Part shown: piece after piece, positions 8,432-16,445 of the stretch | How the letters are laid out: every line of letters begins with the position of its first letter | Position numbering within the stretch: the first letter of the stretch is position 1 | Origin: Myxococcales bacterium | GTDB taxonomy: Bacteria; Myxococcota_A; Polyangia; Polyangiales; Houyiibacteriaceae | Reading direction: 5' to 3' | NCBI GenBank assembly: GCA_024643985.1 | Contig: JAHELW010000004.1 | Coordinates: forward strand, 1 to 53,952 | Length of the DNA: 53,952 nt | Program-made: the position numbers and the translations under genes | The notes under the pieces: model-generated | Seen by the model: the letters and a program-made list of their open reading frames with translations, nothing else | Database searches by the model: none | Told to the model about the DNA's origin: nothing

Positions 8432-8976
8432 GCGCGGCTCACGACGACGAAGTCCTCGCGCTTCAGATCGGGCGGCCGCTGCGCGCGACCTCGGCGGTCC
8501 TCCGGCGGTGTCACCTGGGCTTGCCGATCGTGGCGGAGGTGCCCCCGCTTCTCGATACGGGCGAGCCTTTCCCGACCCGATACTGGCTCACGTGCCCGCT
8601 TGCTCGCCTTCGCATTGCCCGCATCGAAGCCCGTGGTGGTGTGCGAGAGGCGCAGACCCGGATCGAGACGGACCGCGCGCTTTGTGAGGCCGTCGCCGCG
8701 GCCCACGCGAGATACGCTCGCGAGCGTGACGCGAGGCTTCCCCGAGATGCCATCCACCGCCCGGGCGGCGGCGTGGGCGGGTCGTCCGGGGGCGTGAAAT
8801 GCCTCCACGCCCACTACGCCGACTTCGCGGCGGGCAACGAGAACCCACTTGGCCGTGAAGTCCACGATGAGATCGGGGAGCCGCGCTGCGAAGTTCCATG
8901 CGTCCGATTCGTTGACGGCGAGCTCCGACGTAATCCAGACTGGCGGGAGCCTGTCGATGTCGACGAAGCCCCATAG
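8428..8976 (+). CDS. DUF501 family protein
   Basis: A 182-residue protein recognisable as DUF501: N-terminal IGRPLRATSAVLRRCHLG, then LLDTGEPFPTRYWLTCPLARLRIARIE, and a C-terminal segment with GGVKCLHAHYADFAAGNENPLGR and paired cysteines (RCEVPCV). Conserved cysteines and histidines suggest metal binding. The family is known best from actinobacteria and has no assigned function. The ATG at 8428 overlaps the preceding stop (ATGA), which fixes the start. Its own 3' end overlaps the next gene by 20 bases, so all three genes of this block form one operon. Confidence 0.85.
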   Translation: MSAAHDDEVLALQIGRPLRATSAVLRRCHLGLPIVAEVPPLLDTGEPFPTRYWLTCPLARLRIARIEARGGVREAQTRIETDRALCEAVAAAHARYARERDARLPRDAIHRPGGGVGGSSGGVKCLHAHYADFAAGNENPLGREVHDEIGEPRCEVPCVRFVDGELRRNPDWREPVDVDEAP

Positions 8977-9388
8977 CGCAACGAGCCAGCGCGTGATTTG
9001 GTCGATGGTGGCGGTCGGCAGCTTGGTCATCCTCGCGCTCGCGGCGCTCCTCGAGCCGGACGCCCGCGGCTACGGCACGCATACGCAGCTCGGCCTACCG
9101 CCTTGCGGACTTCGGGCTCTCACCGGCGCGCTCTGCCCTGGGTGCGGCCTCACGACGGCCTTTGCGCATGCGGTGCGCGGCGAGTGGTTGATGGCTGCAA
9201 ACGCCAACCCGCTCGGTCTCGTGTTGTTTCTGATCGTCTGCGCCTCCATTCCACTCGGCATCACCGCCGCGGTTCGCGACTGGTCCGTCGACGCGCTGAT
9301 CGAGCGGGCGGGAGCTCACCGCTGGGCCCTTGGCGTCGCCGTATGCGCGATCGCGGTTTGGGCCTTCCGGCTCGTCACTCCGCTCTAG
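8957..9388 (+). CDS. DUF2752 family membrane protein
   Basis: A 143-residue inner-membrane protein of the DUF2752 family. It shows three membrane helices (about 11-32, 80-102, 120-140) and the family signature: a Gly-Leu-Pro-Pro-Cys-Gly element, then LTGALCPGCGLTTAFAHAVRG near 55-75. The CPGCGxT motif suggests a metal or redox role, but the function is unknown. The start at 8957 lies inside the end of the DUF501 gene and precedes the first helix. It ends almost back-to-back with the convergent receiver-GGDEF gene, overlapping it by 4 bases. Confidence 0.85.
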   Translation: MSTKPHSATSQRVIWSMVAVGSLVILALAALLEPDARGYGTHTQLGLPPCGLRALTGALCPGCGLTTAFAHAVRGEWLMAANANPLGLVLFLIVCASIPLGITAAVRDWSVDALIERAGAHRWALGVAVCAIAVWAFRLVTPL

Positions 9389-10257
9389 TCGCCCTGCGCG
9401 AGACGGAGTCGAGCGTGTTTCAAGAGGTCGTCGCCGCTCTTCGACGTCACCTCGGGCGTGCTGACCATGGCGATCTCGACGTCCGGCCGCGGCGCGACGC
9501 CGCCGCTCCAGAGCTCGCCGGTCTCGACTTGGCCTTGCAAACGACGAAGCACGTAGCCTGCGCCGGTTCCGTCGGTTTCCGGCAGCAGGATGCAGAACTC
9601 GTCGCGGCGAAGGCGGAAGAGATGGTCGACCGCGCGGATGCAGCCTTTGAGCCCGGCTCCGATCAGGCCCATCGCGCGGTCGGCGGTACCATCTTGGCTC
9701 GCGGTCGCGATGTCGGCCGCGTTGCAGAGCCGCACCACCATGCAGGTCAGCGGGTGGCCGTACCGCGTCGCGCGAGTGTGCTCGTAGTCCAAGCTGATCA
9801 GCAGCTGCGACGGAGTTCCAGCACCGGTGACCGGATCGCGCTGGTCGGCCGGCGGCACGCTCTCCGGAATTCCGAGACGCTCGCGCCGGGTTGCGCGAAG
9901 CACGTTGCGGATTCGCTGCTGAATCTCGAACACGCGGTAAGGGCGAGTCAGCGTGTCCTCTGCGCCGAGCTCGATCCCGCGCCGTCGCTCGTCGTGGTCG
10001 CCTTCGTTGCTCACCAGCAAGACGGGAATGCTCCCCAGGTTCGCGTCCGCTTTGAGGATGCGTAGGATCTCGAATGCATCGATTTCGGACATCTTCGCGT
10101 CGAGCACCAAGAGGTCGGGCGGCTGTCTTGCAACCATCGCGAGCACGTCCGGGCCGTCGGCAGCCGTGATCACGTCGTATCCAGCCGCCTCGCAGGCCTC
10201 GTGGAGCAGGCGAAGGTTGAACGGGTCCGGGTCCGCGACGAGCACCAAAGCACTCAT
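9385..10257 (-). CDS. response regulator with degenerate GGDEF domain
   Basis: A 290-residue PleD-like protein. Residues 1-120 are a receiver: DPD acidic pair near 9-11, phospho-acceptor Asp in LLVLDAKMSEID near 53-58, LLVSNEGD, and conserved Lys/Arg replaced by TRPY. Residues about 135-285 align to a diguanylate cyclase fold, with DPVTGAG at its start, but the active-site loop reads RRDEF instead of GGDEF. Loss of both glycines predicts no cyclase activity, so it probably acts as a c-di-GMP or GTP sensor, or only as a scaffold. ATG 10257 is chosen because the receiver begins there. The gene is divergent from rsmB across about 110 bases and stands alone. Confidence 0.85.
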   Translation of the reverse strand: MSALVLVADPDPFNLRLLHEACEAAGYDVITAADGPDVLAMVARQPPDLLVLDAKMSEIDAFEILRILKADANLGSIPVLLVSNEGDHDERRRGIELGAEDTLTRPYRVFEIQQRIRNVLRATRRERLGIPESVPPADQRDPVTGAGTPSQLLISLDYEHTRATRYGHPLTCMVVRLCNAADIATASQDGTADRAMGLIGAGLKGCIRAVDHLFRLRRDEFCILLPETDGTGAGYVLRRLQGQVETGELWSGGVAPRPDVEIAMVSTPEVTSKSGDDLLKHARLRLAQGD

Positions 10258-10367
10258 GGCGTCATCCCGCCCTTCTTCCCCTGCCGCGCCACCGAGGTAC
10301 CGTATCACGCACGGTCGGCCGCCTCCAATCTCCGTGCCCGGTTCGACGAGCCGGCTAAGCTTGTCGA

Positions 10368-11693
10368 GTGGTAGCTGCCGCACGAGAAGTAGCGACGCGG
10401 GTTCTTCAGCGCGTCCTCCATGACGACGCGTGGGCAGCGCCCACTCTGGATGCCGAGCTTCGCCGCGCTGCGGTCGATCGTGCCGACGCCGCGTTGGGCA
10501 CTCAAATCGTATACGGAACGCTCCGCGCGTTCGCCGCGCTCGAGCAGCGTGTCGCGACGCACGCGCGGCGACCAGTCGAGCTGGACGATTGGTCTCGCGC
10601 CGCGCTCCTCGGTGGAGCCTACCAGCTGCTCCACCTCGGCAGGGTACCGCCTCACGCCGCCGTACACGATACGGTCGAGCTCGTTCGGCTCAAGCGCGGA
10701 AAGCGAGTTGCCGGGTTCGTCAATGCGCTTCTCAGAAAGGTCGCGATCGAACGGCCCGATACGCCGGAGCCGCCGACCTCCCTATCCGTTCCCACTTGGC
10801 TGAGAGAAGCGCTCGTTGCATCCCTCGGGCGCGAGCGTACGGAGCAGCTCTTGGAAATCGGGGCCGCGCCTCCTTCGATCGATCTCCGGGTCGGCGCCCG
10901 TGAGAATCGGCTTTCCTTGGCTGACGCGATCTCGAAGCGTCACACCGCCGCGAACGTGGAGCCTACCGCTCTTTCGCCCCTTGGGCTTCGTGTGTCCGGT
11001 GCTGGCGATCCGCGCGTGCTTCCGGGCTACGACCAAGGTGTCTTTGCCGTTCAGGAAGAAGGCGCACAGCTCATCGGTCTCCTGCTCGGTGCAAAGCCGG
11101 GCGAGCGGCTGCTCGACGCGTGCGCCGGCCGCGGCGGCAAGACCGCGATCCTCGTCGAAGCGCTCGAGGGACGCGGCGCCGCGATCGCCACCGACATCCA
11201 CGAGCATCGCCTCGATCGGATTTCCGGCGAGATGGCTCGGCTGAAGCTCGATACGACCACGCTGCAAACCGCGTGCGTCGATTGGACGATCGGCTCGGGA
11301 CCCGTCCGCGAGCCGGTCGATCGCGTCCTCGTCGATGCGCCCTGTACGGGGCTCGGCACGCTTCGCCGTAGGCCTGAAATTTTACTGCGCGCGAAGCCGG
11401 GCGATGCGGCCCGCATGGGTGAGATTCAGCGCCGTATCCTGGGCAACGCGTCCCGGGTCGTCCGACCGGGCGGCACGCTCCTCTACGCGGTCTGCTCGCC
11501 GCTGTCGGAGGAGGGTGAGGAGGTCGTTCGGAAGCTCGCGCTGCCCGGCTTCGAGCTCTTGGCCGATCGTGCGTCCGGTCTGAAATCACTGCGGTTTGAT
11601 CGCGACGGCCGCCTCGACCTCGGTCCATGGGTCGAAGGGGCCGGACCCTGGGCAGATGCCTATCAGATCTACATGTGGGTACATGTAGGATAG
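10368..11693 (+). CDS. rsmB: 16S rRNA m5C967 methyltransferase RsmB
   Basis: Methylates C5 of cytidine in 16S rRNA using S-adenosylmethionine. The 441-residue product has the NusB-like RNA-binding domain at residues 1-140 and a Rossmann methyltransferase domain after about 230. Visible motifs are the SAM-binding LDACAGRGGKT near 250, the conserved DAPCTGLGTLRRRPE with one cysteine, and YAVCSPLSEEGEE with the catalytic cysteine, where many family members have YATCS. GTG 10368 is the first start in frame after the divergent receiver-GGDEF gene. It is followed by a separate promoter-like sequence and tRNA-Pro. Confidence 0.93.
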   Translation: MVAAAREVATRVLQRVLHDDAWAAPTLDAELRRAAVDRADAALGTQIVYGTLRAFAALEQRVATHARRPVELDDWSRAALLGGAYQLLHLGRVPPHAAVHDTVELVRLKRGKRVAGFVNALLRKVAIERPDTPEPPTSLSVPTWLREALVASLGRERTEQLLEIGAAPPSIDLRVGARENRLSLADAISKRHTAANVEPTALSPLGLRVSGAGDPRVLPGYDQGVFAVQEEGAQLIGLLLGAKPGERLLDACAGRGGKTAILVEALEGRGAAIATDIHEHRLDRISGEMARLKLDTTTLQTACVDWTIGSGPVREPVDRVLVDAPCTGLGTLRRRPEILLRAKPGDAARMGEIQRRILGNASRVVRPGGTLLYAVCSPLSEEGEEVVRKLALPGFELLADRASGLKSLRFDRDGRLDLGPWVEGAGPWADAYQIYMWVHVG

Positions 11694-11697
11694 TTCG

Positions 11698-11726
11698 TTG
11701 ACAGCGCTCGACCATAACGCTAGCTT
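11698..11726 (+). promoter_or_regulatory. candidate promoter of tRNA-Pro
   Basis: A perfect TTGACA (11698-11703), a 17-base spacer and TAGCTT (11721-11726) place a start about 11 bases before the tRNA. The -35 match is exact; the -10 is weaker. Confidence 0.55.
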
Positions 11727-11743
11727 CCGCTGAGCTTGAAATA

Positions 11744-11819
<76 letters not shown>

Positions 11820-11830
11820 AGAATTCAACA

Positions 11831-11848
11831 CTGCAGTTACAACTGCAG
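11831..11848 (+). promoter_or_regulatory. perfect palindrome before the receiver-XRE gene
   Basis: CTGCAGTT-AC-AACTGCAG is an 18-base palindrome with 8-base arms. It ends 10 bases before the ATG and abuts the ribosome site GGAGG. It may be an autoregulatory operator for the XRE protein or a hairpin controlling translation; the loop would be very tight for RNA, which favours a DNA operator. Confidence 0.5.
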
Positions 11849-11858
11849 CGGAGGCAAG

Positions 11859-12467
11859 ATGGCAAAGGCGCTACCACCGGTACGAGTTCTCGTCGTCGAT
11901 GACGATCAGGCGATCCTGGAGTTCATGGAGACGTTCCTCACCAAGGACGGTTTCCAAGTGACCACGCTTGCCGACCCGAAGGACGCGCCTGAAGAGGTGA
12001 AAGACGGCGGCTATCACCTCGTCGTCCTCGACTTGATGATGCCCGGCATGGGCGGCGTCGAGGTCCTCGAGGCGATTCGCAAGGTCGACAGCGACGTCGC
12101 CGTCGTGATCTTCACCGGATACCCATCGCTCGAGACGGCGGTGCAGTCGATGAAGCTCGATGCCGTGGACTACCTCAAGAAGCCGTTCAACCCGGACGAG
12201 TTTCGCGAGGTTCTCGACCGAGTCATGCGAAAGAAGGGTCTTCTTCGAACCCCCGAGGAAAACCTGCATCGCGTGATCGGAGAAACCATTCGCGGGCTCC
12301 GCAAGGATCGCGGGCTGACCCTCAAGCAAATGGCTCGCCGAACCGGTTTGAGCGTATCGCTTCTTTCGCAAATCGAGCGCGCGGAGTCGAGCGCCTCGAT
12401 CAGCTCGCTCTACAAGATCGCAACGGCGCTCGACGTGCGCATCCAAGATCTCTTCGGCGAGTACTGA
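11859..12467 (+). CDS. receiver-XRE fusion transcriptional regulator
   Basis: A 202-residue regulator with an uncommon domain order. Residues 8-125 form a receiver: DDD at 14-16, phospho-acceptor Asp58 in LVVLDLMMPGMGG, Thr in IFTGY and Lys in LKKPF. A linker leads to a C-terminal Cro/CI-type helix-turn-helix (about 145-200) containing LKQMARRTGLSVSLLSQIERAESSASISSLYKIATAL, here broken for reading as the recognition-helix core SLLSQIE followed by SISSLYKIA. Most response regulators use OmpR, NarL, LytTR or Fis outputs; XRE is rare. ATG 11859 has GGAGG at ideal spacing. A palindrome lies directly upstream. No cognate kinase is adjacent. Confidence 0.92.
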   Translation: MAKALPPVRVLVVDDDQAILEFMETFLTKDGFQVTTLADPKDAPEEVKDGGYHLVVLDLMMPGMGGVEVLEAIRKVDSDVAVVIFTGYPSLETAVQSMKLDAVDYLKKPFNPDEFREVLDRVMRKKGLLRTPEENLHRVIGETIRGLRKDRGLTLKQMARRTGLSVSLLSQIERAESSASISSLYKIATALDVRIQDLFGEY

Positions 12468-12470
12468 GCG

Positions 12471-14018
12471 TCACCTAGCTCCGGTCTCCGAAGTGCGGAG
12501 CAGGCCGCGCAGGTGCGCGCGAAGCCTGGGGTCGTCGATGATTTCGACGAGGCTCTTCCCATGGCTCGAAGCCTCCTCCTCGCGCCCAGCCTTCTGCAGC
12601 AGCTCGACGAGCCGAACCCTCGAATGGAGGTCGCTGGGTGCGTGCGCGGTCCAGCGCTCGAGCACCTCGATTGCGCCAGGATAGAGGCCGCGTGACGCAA
12701 GCTGTTCCGCCGATGCGCGAGCGCGCAGCCGCGGCTCGCCAGATGCAGTGATCCGGACGCTCGCGTAATACGCAGCCGCTTCTTCGTAACGGCCCGCGCG
12801 CTCGAAGATCGACGCGAGGGCCGCCCGCTCGCGCTGGTCTTTCGGATCGAAAAGGCGAAGTCCGGCTCGAAGATCGCCGGCATCCACGTAGAGCGCGGCG
12901 AGCGCGCGACGTACTGGGAGTGATGCGTGAGGCGTGGCGCTGAGGGTCTCCGCGGCAGCTCCGCGCCGACCCTGCGATGCGGCGCACTCTGCCAACGCGA
13001 CTCGAGACGTTTCGTACGGTGAGGTTCCGAGCGGCACTCCCGCTAGCGTCGCCGCTGCCTCCAGGTACTTCCCAGCTTCGAGGAAGGCCCGTCCTCGCGC
13101 GTGCTGCACGCGGGGCGATCGCGCGGCTGCGGCCAAGAGCTCGAGCGTTCGCTCCTCCTCGTGAAGGTCGAGGAGCGCGTGCGCGCGATCCTCCACCGTC
13201 GCCCAGCGGGCGGCCCTGGGCGAGACGAGAAACCGGGTGGCCTCTTGGTGAGCGCCGCTCTGCGCAAGCGCATCCAGCCAGAGCGCGATGTTGTCTTCCG
13301 TGTCGAGCGCTCCCTCGACGAGACGCGCTGCGAGCGCCGGCCGGCCTCCCGCCAGTGCGAGTCGAGCCCCTTCCCGAGAGGCGGCCGCCGGCGTGGCGCC
13401 GGGCTCGAATGCCAAGGCCCGCGCGAGGGTCACCGGATCGTCCGTGCGCCGCGCGAGGTCGACCAGCGCCCGGCGCGCGGCTTGCGCGCCTTCCTTCGGC
13501 GCGATCTCGAGGTACTCCAGCAGGATCGTGCTCGCACGTTCGAAGTGGCCGCGGGCGGCGAGGGCATGGGCCATCGCGACGAGCGGCTCGCTCCACGTCG
13601 GTGCGCGGCGGGTTGCCCGAATGAAGGCCGCCAGCGCCTCGTCCGCTTGCCCCCGGCTCCGTCGGATGCGGCCCTCGGCCAAGGCCACCCGCGCCGAGCT
13701 CGGATAGGAACGCCGCGCGGAGGAGAGCGCACGGTCGGCCCGGCGCGTGGCGCCGCTGAGCTCGTATTCCTCTGCGAGCCGCGTGACGAGCAGAACGTCC
13801 CCCGTGGGCGCCGCGGTCGCGGTTTCAAATGCAATCGCTGCGTCGTCGTGTCGTCCTTGGACGGCAAGTCTTTCACCCTCGATGAACCACTCGTACGCGT
13901 ACGGGGCGACGGGGGGCCCTCGCTCGATCTCGCCGTCTACGATGCGCGGTACGGTGCGCGGAACGGAGGAGGCGCATGCCGAGAGGCCCAGCGCCAATAT
14001 CGAAGCCCAGCGGCCCAC
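12471..14018 (-). CDS. tetratricopeptide-repeat lipoprotein
   Basis: A 515-residue exported protein. The N-terminus after GTG 14018 is a short lipoprotein signal, WASILALGLSAC, with the lipid-anchored cysteine in a LSAC lipobox, so it should be attached to a membrane. The rest is an alpha solenoid with many TPR-like helix pairs (for example GRHDDAAIAFETA, GHFERASTILLEYLEIAP, GRYEEAAAYYASV, GLYPGAIEVLERW). A longer form from 14129 would put about 37 polar residues before the signal and is unlikely. It is divergent from the Fe-S oxidoreductase gene and convergent with the receiver-XRE gene. A scaffold role is inferred from the fold only. Confidence 0.82.
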   Translation of the reverse strand: MGRWASILALGLSACASSVPRTVPRIVDGEIERGPPVAPYAYEWFIEGERLAVQGRHDDAAIAFETATAAPTGDVLLVTRLAEEYELSGATRRADRALSSARRSYPSSARVALAEGRIRRSRGQADEALAAFIRATRRAPTWSEPLVAMAHALAARGHFERASTILLEYLEIAPKEGAQAARRALVDLARRTDDPVTLARALAFEPGATPAAASREGARLALAGGRPALAARLVEGALDTEDNIALWLDALAQSGAHQEATRFLVSPRAARWATVEDRAHALLDLHEEERTLELLAAAARSPRVQHARGRAFLEAGKYLEAAATLAGVPLGTSPYETSRVALAECAASQGRRGAAAETLSATPHASLPVRRALAALYVDAGDLRAGLRLFDPKDQRERAALASIFERAGRYEEAAAYYASVRITASGEPRLRARASAEQLASRGLYPGAIEVLERWTAHAPSDLHSRVRLVELLQKAGREEEASSHGKSLVEIIDDPRLRAHLRGLLRTSETGAR

Positions 14019-14161
14019 GCCGCCATCATAGTCGAAGCCTCTGCAGGGGGCTCGGTCGGTCGGGACACTGGATTTGACTTCGATGCTGGGCACCCCTAAA
14101 CACTCGCGAGCGCAACGCGGCATTTGCACGTGATTCGGCGCTCGTGCTCAGGGAGTGAACG

Positions 14162-16384
14162 ATGGGTCCGATTTGGATGACGCTGCTGTTGGTGACCATG
14201 CTCGGGTTCTTCTCGTGGTCGGCGTATCGGCGACTTCGGCAAGTGAAGGTCGGGGTTCCCGACACCCGCTTTTCCTGGACGGGCGAGCAGATCGCCGACC
14301 GGACCAAGACGCTGCTCGTCTACGCCTTCGGGCAGAAGAGAATGCCGAACTACTCGCTCGCCGGTTTCGCGCACGTCGGCATCTTCATCGCATTTCAGGT
14401 TCTGCTTCTGAACAGCATCATGCTCTGGGGACGAGGCTTCGATCCGACCTTCGACTTCTGGGGCATCTTGAGCACGAACCATATCGTCGGAAAGGCGTAT
14501 TCCTTTGCGAAGGAGCTTGCCGCGTTCGCGGCCATCGCAGGGTCCGTCGCGTTCCTCTATCTTCGATGGGGCAAGCGAGGCCAGGACAGCGGCGACCCGA
14601 AAGAGGTGAAGAACAAGCCGCGGATGACGATCGGCCACTACCCGAATCGCTACGTCTTCACGGAGCCGATTCTAATTCTGTTCATCATCATCACGATGAT
14701 GCTCGCCGACTACCTCTACGTCGGCTCGTCGCTGGTGCTCGAGTCGAACGCGTCGGGCGAGCCCATTCACGCTGGCTGGTGGGAGCCATTCGGAGGCATC
14801 TTCGCTCAGCTGATTTCCGGCGTTGAAAGCACCAAGGCCGTCACGGCGCTTCAGCACGCCGGTTTCTGGTGGCACGCCGCCTTCGTTCTGATCTTCCTGA
14901 ACATCCTGCCATACACGAAGCACTTCCACGTGCTCACGGTCATCCCGAACGTGTTTGCATACGACCGCAGGCCCAATGCGCTTCCCAAGGTCGAAGACCT
15001 GGAGGGCAAGGTCGAAAGGGAGGAGTCGCTCGGCATCAATCGTCTCAGCGACTTGACCTACAAGCACATCATGGACCTCTACACGTGCACGGAGTGCGGA
15101 CGCTGCAGCGACAACTGCCCCGCGTACATCACCGGCAAGAAGCTTTCGCCGAAGCACCTGACTCTGGCGATTCGCGATCACCTCTACGCCACCGAGAAGG
15201 ACATGTTCGGCAAGGACGCGCTGGTCGAGACACCCGGCGATGCGCCCGCGGCTCCGCCCAAGCCGAGCGACGCGGTCGAACCGATCCATACGTTCCCCGA
15301 GGCGCCCGAGGGCGGCTACTTCGTCGGAGAGACGGTCGTCGATCTCGTGCCGAACATCCTCCATCCGGACGTCATTTGGAGCTGCACGTCGTGCCGCGCC
15401 TGCGAAGAGCAGTGCCCCGTCATGATCTCGTACGTCGACAAGATCATCGGCATGCGGCGCGAAGAGGTCATGATGAAGAACGAGTTCCCAGGCGAGCTCC
15501 AGGGTGCCTTCAATGGCATCGAGACCAACGGCAACCCTTGGAACATCTCCGCGATGGACCGCGGGGACTGGGCCGACGGAATGGGCATCCCCACCTTGAG
15601 CGACAAGCCCGATGCGGAGGTTCTCTACTGGGTGGGCTGTGCAGCGAGCTACGACGACCGTGCCAAGAAGGTCGCCCGCGCGGTGTCCAAGCTTCTGCAA
15701 AAGGCACGCATCGACTTCGCGATTCTCGGCACCGAAGAGACGTGTACCGGCGATCCCGCACGCAGAGCAGGCAACGAATACCTATTTCAGATGCTGGCCG
15801 AGCAGAACATCGAGACCCTCAACGGCTACGAAGCCTCGAAGAAGACGATCATCACGGCCTGTCCGCACTGCTTCAACACGTTGGCCAACGAGTACGCCGA
15901 CTTCGGCGGCAAATACGACGTCGTCCACCACTCGGATTTCCTCAACGGGCTACTCGTGGCCGGCAAGCTCATTCCCTCGAAGCCCGTCAGAGGCAAGGTC
16001 GTGTACCACGACAGCTGCTATCTAGGCCGCTACAACAAGGTGTATGACTCGCCGCGAAAGATTCTCGAGTCGATCGAAGGCCTCGAGCTCACCGAGGTTC
16101 CGTACTGGAATCGCGACAAGGGGCTCTGCTGCGGTGCTGGCGGCGCACAGATGTGGATGGAAGAGCACGGCGAAGAGCGCGTCAACAACAAACGCACGCT
16201 CCAGCTCGTCGATACGGGAGCTACTACCATCGCGAGCGGCTGCCCGTTTTGCATGACGATGCTCACGGACGGTCTCAAGGCCCAGGAAAAGGAAGAAGAG
16301 ATCGGCCAGCGCGACATTGCGGAGATCCTCGCCGACGCCATCGAGCTCGACGAGGTCGAAGAGACTCCCGTCGCGGCAGAGTAG
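14162..16384 (+). CDS. membrane-bound (Fe-S) oxidoreductase, ETF:menaquinone oxidoreductase (EMR) type
   Basis: A 740-residue protein with an N-terminal membrane-anchored cytochrome-b-like part (helices near 2-20, 65-90, 115-140, 170-195, 230-260; His residues suited to haem b), two 4Fe-4S motifs (CTECGRCSDNC near 309 and CTSCRACEEQC near 408), and C-terminal heterodisulphide-reductase-type CCG domains (CPHCFN near 567, then HDSCYLGR, CCGAGG near 656 and SGCPFC). Related proteins pass electrons from electron-transfer flavoprotein to menaquinone during acyl-CoA oxidation. An acyl-CoA dehydrogenase lies 2.6 kb away in this window, consistent with that role. ATG 14162 has GGGAGTGA upstream. Lactate- or glycolate-oxidase Fe-S subunits are alternative relatives, but they usually lack the membrane part. 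Confidence 0.85.
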   Translation: MGPIWMTLLLVTMLGFFSWSAYRRLRQVKVGVPDTRFSWTGEQIADRTKTLLVYAFGQKRMPNYSLAGFAHVGIFIAFQVLLLNSIMLWGRGFDPTFDFWGILSTNHIVGKAYSFAKELAAFAAIAGSVAFLYLRWGKRGQDSGDPKEVKNKPRMTIGHYPNRYVFTEPILILFIIITMMLADYLYVGSSLVLESNASGEPIHAGWWEPFGGIFAQLISGVESTKAVTALQHAGFWWHAAFVLIFLNILPYTKHFHVLTVIPNVFAYDRRPNALPKVEDLEGKVEREESLGINRLSDLTYKHIMDLYTCTECGRCSDNCPAYITGKKLSPKHLTLAIRDHLYATEKDMFGKDALVETPGDAPAAPPKPSDAVEPIHTFPEAPEGGYFVGETVVDLVPNILHPDVIWSCTSCRACEEQCPVMISYVDKIIGMRREEVMMKNEFPGELQGAFNGIETNGNPWNISAMDRGDWADGMGIPTLSDKPDAEVLYWVGCAASYDDRAKKVARAVSKLLQKARIDFAILGTEETCTGDPARRAGNEYLFQMLAEQNIETLNGYEASKKTIITACPHCFNTLANEYADFGGKYDVVHHSDFLNGLLVAGKLIPSKPVRGKVVYHDSCYLGRYNKVYDSPRKILESIEGLELTEVPYWNRDKGLCCGAGGAQMWMEEHGEERVNNKRTLQLVDTGATTIASGCPFCMTMLTDGLKAQEKEEEIGQRDIAEILADAIELDEVEETPVAAE

Positions 16385-16445
16385 CCTCGGGCCTCGGCTC
16401 CGGGGCGGTTGACACGCGGCGTGCATCGAATGATGCTCGCCGCGC

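Noticed and set aside
16409-16440. Promoter TTGACA before the K+ channel gene
   Set aside because: The -35 is perfect but no acceptable -10 lies at 16-18 bases, so I did not list it as a feature.
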